Below, piece by piece: positions 1 to 5,355 of a DNA stretch of 5,355 bases (within the stretch, counting starts at the first letter, position 1; each line of letters opens with the position of its first letter). The stretch is from a bacterium. Its GTDB lineage: Bacteria > ARS69. The notes under the pieces were generated by a model that saw nothing but the letters and a program-made list of their open reading frames with translations, made no database searches and was not told the origin of the DNA. Location of the stretch: positions 1 to 5,355 of the forward strand of contig JALGZO010000605.1 in assembly GCA_025774865.1 (NCBI GenBank), read 5' to 3'. A program made the translations under genes and the position numbers.

Positions 1-194
1 CCTTAACCTATTGGCGTCGAACCAGTTGAGCGCGACCATCCCGGCGCGCGGACGCAAGAGTTGAGGGTTGATGGTTCGAGGCGAAAAGTGGACTATGTAC
101 TCCAGAATCAATTCCAACTCGAGAGCACGGTAAGGAGATGAGCGTGACCGACTAATCCGGGACGCGGTGCTTCCGCACGCAAAAGGGGAGAATC
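1..194 (+). other. leader region upstream of the hydrogenase operon, no gene seen
   Basis: I find no supportable coding region or RNA gene here. The plus-strand reading frames are short: the only ATG with a purine-rich stretch before it (138) opens a five-codon frame ending in TAA at 153-155, too short to claim. A long minus-strand open frame enters from the small-subunit gene, but it is a shadow of that gene. A weak sigma70-like pair, TTGATG (68-73) and GACTAT (91-96), has 17 nt spacing but poor matches, so the promoter is a guess. An inverted repeat, TCGAACCA (17-24) and TGGTTCGA (72-79), flanks part of this area. A small hairpin (GTGC 167-170, GCAC 175-178) sits just before the ribosome binding site. 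The region presumably holds the operon promoter, but the sequence does not prove where. Confidence 0.4.
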
Positions 195-1321
195 ATGGAG
201 ACCCGACCGACGATCTGGGAGGCAATGCGATCGAAGGGATATGATCGGCGAGACTTCCTGAAGTTCTGCTCCTTCGCCGCCGGCGTCGCTGGACTCGAAG
301 GCTCCGCGCTCGGATCCGTCGTACACGCGTTCGAGAAGAAACCCCGCCCGCCCGTCGTTTGGCTCCACTTCCAGGAATGCACCTGCTGTAGCGAATCGTT
401 CATCCGATCGTCTCACCCGATCGTCGCCGACGTTCTCCTCGATCACCTCTCCCTCGACTACACCGAGACCCTCCAGGCGGCCGCCGGCCACCAAGCCGAA
501 CAGTGCCTGCACGACACGCTCGAGAATCACGCGGGGGATTACATCCTGCTGGTCGAAGGTTCCGTGCCGATGAAGGACGACGGCGTCTACTGCATGATCG
601 GGGGGCGATCGTCCGAGGACATCCTGCGGGAGTCGGCGAAAGGAGCGGCGGCGGTCATCGCCTGGGGCAGCTGCGCGTCGAACGGATGCATTCAGGCAGC
701 GAGACCCAATCCGACGAACGCCACGCCCATCCACAAGATTCTGAACGAAACGGTGATCAAAGTACCCGGATGTCCCCCGATCGCGGACGTGATGACCGGG
801 GTCGTGACGCACATCCTCGTCTACGGGCGTCTGCCCGAGCTGGACAGTCAGGGCCGGCCGCGGGAGTTCTACGGGCGCCGCGTCCACGACACCTGCTACC
901 GCCGGGCCTACTACGACGCGGGGCTCTTCGTGGAGGCGTGGGACGACGACAGCGCCCGCAAAGGCTATTGCCTCTACAAGATGGGGTGTCGGGGGCCCGT
1001 GACCTACAACGCGTGTTCCGTCACGCGCTGGAACGGGGGGGTGAGCTATCCGATCCAATCCGGCCACGGCTGCATCGGCTGCAGCGAGAACGGATTCTGG
1101 GACAACGGACCCTTCTACCAGCACCTCGCCTCGTTCCCGGGATTCGGCATCGAAACGACGGCCGACACGATCGGCACGGTGATCGGTGTCGGCACCGCCG
1201 CCGGCATCGCCGCCCACGCGATCTCGACCAACCTCCGCAAGCGAAAGCTGATCAGCGAGACCATGGCCGAGTCGGTTCACGAACCCGAACCGGAGGGAGA
1301 AAAGAAGGGAGGTGATTCCTG

Positions 1322-1322
<1 letters not shown>
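195..1322 (+). CDS. hyaA: [NiFe]-hydrogenase small subunit, six-Cys oxygen-tolerant type, with Tat signal
   Basis: This is the electron-transfer subunit of a group 1 uptake hydrogenase, carrying three Fe-S clusters from the active site toward cytochrome b. The 375-residue product starts at an ATG 4 nt after AGGGGAG. Residues 17-25 (DRRDFLKFC) form a twin-arginine export motif, with likely cleavage after VHA near residue 45. Proximal-cluster cysteines are C62, C65, C160 and C193 (PGCPP). Two extra cysteines, C64 in ECTCCSES and C165 in GSCASNGC, match the six-Cys [4Fe-3S] cluster of oxygen-tolerant enzymes. Distal-cluster ligands are H231, C234, C259 and C265. Medial [3Fe-4S] ligands are C274, C293 and C296. 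E121 matches the conserved Glu near the proximal cluster. A hydrophobic helix at about 323-343 is the membrane anchor, followed by a charged tail rich in Glu and Lys. Overall it resembles E. coli HyaA and Ralstonia HoxK. The stop TGA shares its A with the large-subunit ATG. Confidence 0.97.
1308..1316 (+). promoter_or_regulatory. extended Shine-Dalgarno site for the large subunit
   Basis: GGAGGTGAT inside the last codons of the small subunit matches nine consecutive bases of the sequence complementary to the usual 16S rRNA 3' end. Five bases (1317-1321) separate it from the ATG at 1322; measured from GGAGG the gap is nine. Together with the TGATG stop/start overlap it fixes the large-subunit start and suggests strong, coupled translation of the two partner subunits. 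Confidence 0.8.
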
Positions 1323-3037
<1,715 letters not shown>

Positions 3038-3049
3038 GGAGGCGACGTC

Positions 3050-3733
3050 ATGGCGACCCGATCCTTGTCCTACCGCCGCCTCTACGTGTGGGAGTTCCCG
3101 GTACGGATATACCACTGGATCAACGCGAGCTGCGTCCTGGTGCTGATGGTGACCGGTTTCCTCATCGGGAGGCCGCTCGCAATCTCCTACGCGCACGAGG
3201 CCTACCAGCAGTATTGGTTCGGAACGCTGCGCTTCGTGCACTTCGTGACGGCCTTCGTCTTCTTCTTCAACTTCATGTTCCGCACCTACTGGGGCTTCGT
3301 CGGAAACCGCTACGCGCGGTGGAGCAACTTCATTCCGCACAAGGTTTCCCACTTCCGAGAGATCGGCGACGTTCTTCGCGTGGACATTCTGCAGTCGAGC
3401 CCGAAGCGGCTGATCTCCATCGGACACAACGCGCTCGCCGGCTTCACCTACTTCTTGTCGTTCCTCGTGTTCCTGTTCCAGTCGATCACGGGATTCGCGC
3501 TCTACTCGAGCATGAGCTCATCCCCCCTGCCTCGACTCTTCGCGTGGATCGTGCCGGTCATGGGCGGGGACTTCGCGGTGCGACAGTGGCACCACATGGC
3601 GCTCTGGTTCTTCGTGATCTTCGCCCTCGTTCACGTCTACCTGGTCTTCTATCACGACTACGTGGAGGGTCGCGGGACGACCTCGTCGATGGTCGGCGGA
3701 TGGAAATTCGAGAAGGACGATGAGCTCCGCTGA
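3050..3733 (+). CDS. hyaC: Ni/Fe-hydrogenase b-type cytochrome subunit
   Basis: This is an integral membrane di-heme cytochrome b that anchors the hydrogenase and passes electrons to quinone. The 227-residue product fits the HyaC/HoxZ/HydC family in length and layout. It has four hydrophobic segments at about residues 24-40, 60-83, 128-152 and 183-201. Likely heme ligands are H22 (in RIYHW), H64 (RFVHF), one of the pair H181/H182 (RQWHHMALW) and H195 (LVHVYL). This assignment is by analogy with Wolinella HydC, not shown directly. H126 in IGHN is another conserved histidine. A strong GAGGAGG (3036-3042), overlapping the large-subunit stop, lies seven bases before the ATG. The last codons overlap the start of the protease gene by 14 nt. 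The tail after the last helix is short and charged, ending on the cytoplasmic side if the usual topology holds. Confidence 0.95.
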   Translation: MATRSLSYRRLYVWEFPVRIYHWINASCVLVLMVTGFLIGRPLAISYAHEAYQQYWFGTLRFVHFVTAFVFFFNFMFRTYWGFVGNRYARWSNFIPHKVSHFREIGDVLRVDILQSSPKRLISIGHNALAGFTYFLSFLVFLFQSITGFALYSSMSSSPLPRLFAWIVPVMGGDFAVRQWHHMALWFFVIFALVHVYLVFYHDYVEGRGTTSSMVGGWKFEKDDELR

Positions 3734-4277
3734 AGCGCGGCGTTGCCTCGTCCTGGGCATCGGCAACGTCCTGATGGGTGACGAGGGGATCGGCGTGCAC
3801 GTCGTGCGCCGCATCCCCCACGCCGCGCTGCCGCCGGGCGTCGACTGCCTGGATGGGGGGACGGGTGGTCTCCATCTGCTGGGTCCGATGCAGAGCGCGG
3901 GGCGGGTCGTCCTGATCGACGCGACCGTCGACGGCAATCCGCCCGGGACCGTGCGCCGTCTGCGTCCGCGATTCTCCTCCGACTATCCGCCGTCGCTGAC
4001 GGCACACGACATCGGTCTGAAGGATCTCCTGGACGCGCTCGAGCTGCTCGGCGGAGCTCCCGAGGTAACGCTCTTCGCGGTGTCCATCGATCCCGTGAGC
4101 GAGACGAACGCGAGCTTGTCGCCGTCCCTCGAGGCTCGGGTTTCCGAGCTCGTCGAAGCGATTCTCGCGGAGGTCCGAAGTGGTTCAGCAGATGCGCGGG
4201 AGGAGCTCTCCGGAGGGAACGTCGATGATCCGGAGACCGCCGATCCCCGTCTCCCCGGTGACGCGACCCGCCGGTGA
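3720..4277 (+). CDS. hyaD: hydrogenase maturation endopeptidase (HyaD/HoxM/HupD family)
   Basis: This is a cytoplasmic protease that checks for inserted nickel and then removes the C-terminal tail of the large subunit. The N-terminal signature LVLGIGNVLMGDEGIGVHVV (residues 10-29) is diagnostic. E22, D67 (in VVLIDA) and H96 (TAHDIG) match the three nickel-sensing residues Glu16, Asp62 and His93 of E. coli HybD. The 185 residues are somewhat longer than is usual for the family. Recognisable homology seems to end near residue 153 (EAILAEVR), and residues 156-185 are a Gly/Asp/Pro/Arg-rich tail lying entirely antisense to hypE. The ATG at 3720 is the only reasonable start before the conserved core. 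It overlaps cytochrome b by 14 nt and has AAGGA at 3713-3717, unusually close to the ATG (2 nt), so translation may depend on coupling to the upstream gene. Confidence 0.94.
   Translation: MSSAEARRCLVLGIGNVLMGDEGIGVHVVRRIPHAALPPGVDCLDGGTGGLHLLGPMQSAGRVVLIDATVDGNPPGTVRRLRPRFSSDYPPSLTAHDIGLKDLLDALELLGGAPEVTLFAVSIDPVSETNASLSPSLEARVSELVEAILAEVRSGSADAREELSGGNVDDPETADPRLPGDATRR
4185..4277. other. 93-bp convergent coding overlap of hyaD and hypE
   Basis: The protease stop TGA (4275-4277, plus strand) lies inside hypE, and the hypE stop TGA (4185-4187, minus strand) lies inside the protease frame. Both 3' ends are therefore coding on both strands. On the hypE side the segment encodes the functionally essential C-terminus ending LPRIC. 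On the protease side it encodes an apparently unconserved tail. There is no non-coding gap for a classical terminator. The only hairpin I see (GGAGAC 4232-4237 with GTCTCC 4249-4254) has no T-tract. Confidence 0.85.
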
Positions 4278-5282
4278 CGCTTCGACGCGGCCGATGCGGC
4301 ACGCCCCGCTTCCGTAGTCGTTGGACCGCATCGCTTCCAGCGCCGCCGCCTCGTCTCGCGCCGGCACGAAGGCCACGAGCTTCCCCTCGTTCGCTACGTG
4401 GAGCGGATCGAATCCCAGCATCTCGCAAGCCGCTCGGACCGCAGGGCGCGCGGGGACGGCCTCCTCATCCAGCACGATCGATACCCCGCTGGACGCCGCC
4501 AGCTCATTGAGAGCGGCAGCGAGGCCCCCTCGGGTCGGGTCCCGCATCGCGTGAACCTCGACCCCGGCCTCGTACACGGCCTCCACGAGACCGTTCAGCG
4601 GCGCGACGTCGGACTCGATCTCGGTCTGGAAGTCGAGCTCTCCCCGGGCCGCGAGAACGGCAATGCCGTGATCGCCCAGCGGACCCGAGAGCAGCACGCT
4701 GTCCCCGGCCTCGATGTTCGTGGCGCGAGCGCGCCGGCCGGGCGCGATCGTCCCGACGCCGGTGGTGGTGATGTAGAGCCCGTCCACCTTCCCGCGCTCC
4801 GCCACCTTCGTGTCTCCCGCGACGACGGTAACGCCGGCTTCGTCGGCCGCCTCCCGCATCGACTCCACGATGCGCTTCAGGTCCGCCGTAGGGAATCCTT
4901 CTTCGAGGATGAACGCGGCCGTGATCCAGAGGGGACGCGCCCCCACCACCGCGAGGTCGTTGACGGTGCCGCAGATCGCGAGCCGACCGATGTCGCCGCC
5001 CGGAAACACGAGGGGATGGACGACGTGCGCGTCCGTGGAGATCGCGAGCTCGCTCGCTGCGTTCGCCCGCCCCCCGACCTCGACGATCGCGGAATCGTCC
5101 CCGGTGAGAAGCGTCGGGTTCTCCAGGATCGGGCGGAACAGACGCTCCACGAGGCCGGCGGTCAGGCGTCCGCCGCCTCCGTGTCCCAACACGATACGCT
5201 CGTGGTGCGGCCAGGGTGCCGGACACGTCGGGGCCGAGGATGCCCCGGAACGCGGCGACTCCTCGTCGGTCGGAGAGGTCAC
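4185..5282 (-). CDS. hypE: hydrogenase expression/formation protein HypE
   Basis: HypE is an ATP-dependent dehydratase. It turns the carbamoyl group that HypF places on its C-terminal cysteine into a thiocyanate, the source of the CN ligands of the active-site iron. It acts in the cytoplasm with HypF and the HypC-HypD complex. The chosen GTG start gives 365 residues. Residues 33-39 (GHGGGGR) and 61-67 (GDDSAIV) open the PurM/AIRS-like ATP-binding domain. The run FPGGDIGRLAICGTVNDLA and the later MRDPTRGGLAAALNELA are family hallmarks. The protein ends exactly in LPRIC, with C365 as the carbamoyl acceptor. About 27 poorly conserved residues precede the core. An in-frame GTG at 5336 would add 18 residues, but it lies inside hypD. 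The GTG at 5282 overlaps the hypD stop as GTGA and has GAGGTG (5291-5296) eight bases upstream, so it is preferred. Confidence 0.95.
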   Translation of the reverse strand: MTSPTDEESPRSGASSAPTCPAPWPHHERIVLGHGGGGRLTAGLVERLFRPILENPTLLTGDDSAIVEVGGRANAASELAISTDAHVVHPLVFPGGDIGRLAICGTVNDLAVVGARPLWITAAFILEEGFPTADLKRIVESMREAADEAGVTVVAGDTKVAERGKVDGLYITTTGVGTIAPGRRARATNIEAGDSVLLSGPLGDHGIAVLAARGELDFQTEIESDVAPLNGLVEAVYEAGVEVHAMRDPTRGGLAAALNELAASSGVSIVLDEEAVPARPAVRAACEMLGFDPLHVANEGKLVAFVPARDEAAALEAMRSNDYGSGACRIGRVEASPAGRVTGETGIGGLRIIDVPSGELLPRIC

Positions 5283-5355
5283 GAGCTGCCCACCTCGCTC
5301 TCGGCGAATCGCCGGTAGCGGTAGTACGCGGCACACGCGCCCTCGGCGGACACCA
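5279..5355 (-). CDS. hypD: HypD C-terminal end (partial, cut by window edge)
   Basis: A minus-strand frame, distinct from the hypE frame, reads VSAEGACAAYYRYRRFAES, then five more residues and TGA at 5279-5281. The EGACAAYYRY stretch is the typical C-terminus of HypD, the Fe-S scaffold protein that with HypC assembles the Fe(CN)2CO unit. The preceding codon ends in TG at the window edge, which would fit the Met often found there. Only about 24 residues are visible, so the Fe-S cluster cysteines cannot be checked. The identification rests on this motif and on the hypD-hypE gene order, which is very common. The stop overlaps the hypE start by four bases. Confidence 0.85.
   Translation of the reverse strand, partial: VSAEGACAAYYRYRRFAESEVGSS
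5291..5296 (-). promoter_or_regulatory. Shine-Dalgarno site that decides the hypE start
   Basis: On the minus strand GAGGTG lies inside the final codons of hypD, eight bases before the GTG at 5282. That GTG shares bases with the hypD stop (GTGA). This supports translational coupling of hypD and hypE and argues against the longer frame starting at 5336. Confidence 0.6.

Noticed and set aside
70-85. GGTTCGAG resembling a tRNA T-loop
   Set aside because: There is no matching acceptor, D or anticodon arm around it on either strand.
68-96. sigma70-like promoter TTGATG-17 nt-GACTAT
   Set aside because: Only four of six and three of six consensus bases match, so it is mentioned in the leader entry but not called as a promoter.
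138-155. tiny open frame ATG AGC GTG ACC GAC TAA after AAGGAG
   Set aside because: The purine tract abuts the ATG, leaving no normal spacing, and five codons carry no leader-peptide signature such as repeated regulatory codons.
108-1280. 390-residue minus-strand open frame opposite the small subunit
   Set aside because: It lies almost wholly antisense to an unmistakable hydrogenase gene, is rich in Arg, Gly, Val and Asp as expected from GC-rich shadow frames, and shows no recognisable domain.
4398-5318. 306-residue plus-strand open frame antisense to hypE
   Set aside because: It is fully opposite the well-supported hypE, has Arg/Asp/Gly-rich shadow composition and no motif.
4504-5334. 276-residue minus-strand open frame overlapping hypE
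   Set aside because: It is another frame of hypE with extreme Arg content. The hypE frame carries all the family motifs.

Overview
The window carries the structural genes of a membrane-bound, periplasm-facing uptake [NiFe]-hydrogenase, together with part of its active-site maturation machinery. The small subunit has the six-cysteine proximal-cluster signature of oxygen-tolerant enzymes (group 1d / Hyd-1 / MBH type). The DNA is strongly GC-rich with G/C-heavy third codon positions. Together with the Tat signal, the b-type cytochrome partner and good Shine-Dalgarno sites, this points to a GC-rich, respiring bacterium. The phylum cannot be fixed from this sequence alone.

Layout. Positions 1-194 are a leader with no supportable gene. 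A tight plus-strand operon follows: small subunit (hyaA/hoxK type, 195-1322), large subunit (hyaB/hoxG type, 1322-3037), cytochrome b (hyaC/hoxZ type, 3050-3733) and maturation endopeptidase (hyaD/hoxM type, 3720-4277). The genes overlap by 1 nt, are separated by 12 nt, then overlap by 14 nt. On the minus strand, running toward this operon, are hypE (4185-5282) and the last codons of hypD (5279-5355, cut by the window edge). hypD and hypE overlap by 4 nt in a GTGA stop/start. The two convergent operons overlap tail to tail by 93 bp, so the last 30 codons of the protease are antisense to the last 30 codons of hypE.

How the genes work together. HypE makes the thiocyanate/cyanide donor that, with HypF, HypC and HypD, supplies the CN ligands of the active-site iron. 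After nickel insertion, the endopeptidase removes the 15-residue C-terminal tail of the large subunit behind its DPCxxCxxH motif. The folded large/small heterodimer is exported by the Tat system using the RR signal on the small subunit. It is then anchored by the small subunit's C-terminal helix and by the di-heme cytochrome b, which passes electrons from H2 to the quinone pool.

Nothing here looks like a wholly new system. The points most worth a second look are the six-Cys cluster, the convergent coding overlap, and the absence of the HyaE/HyaF (HoxO/HoxQ) and other oxygen-protection accessory genes from the usual place after the protease.
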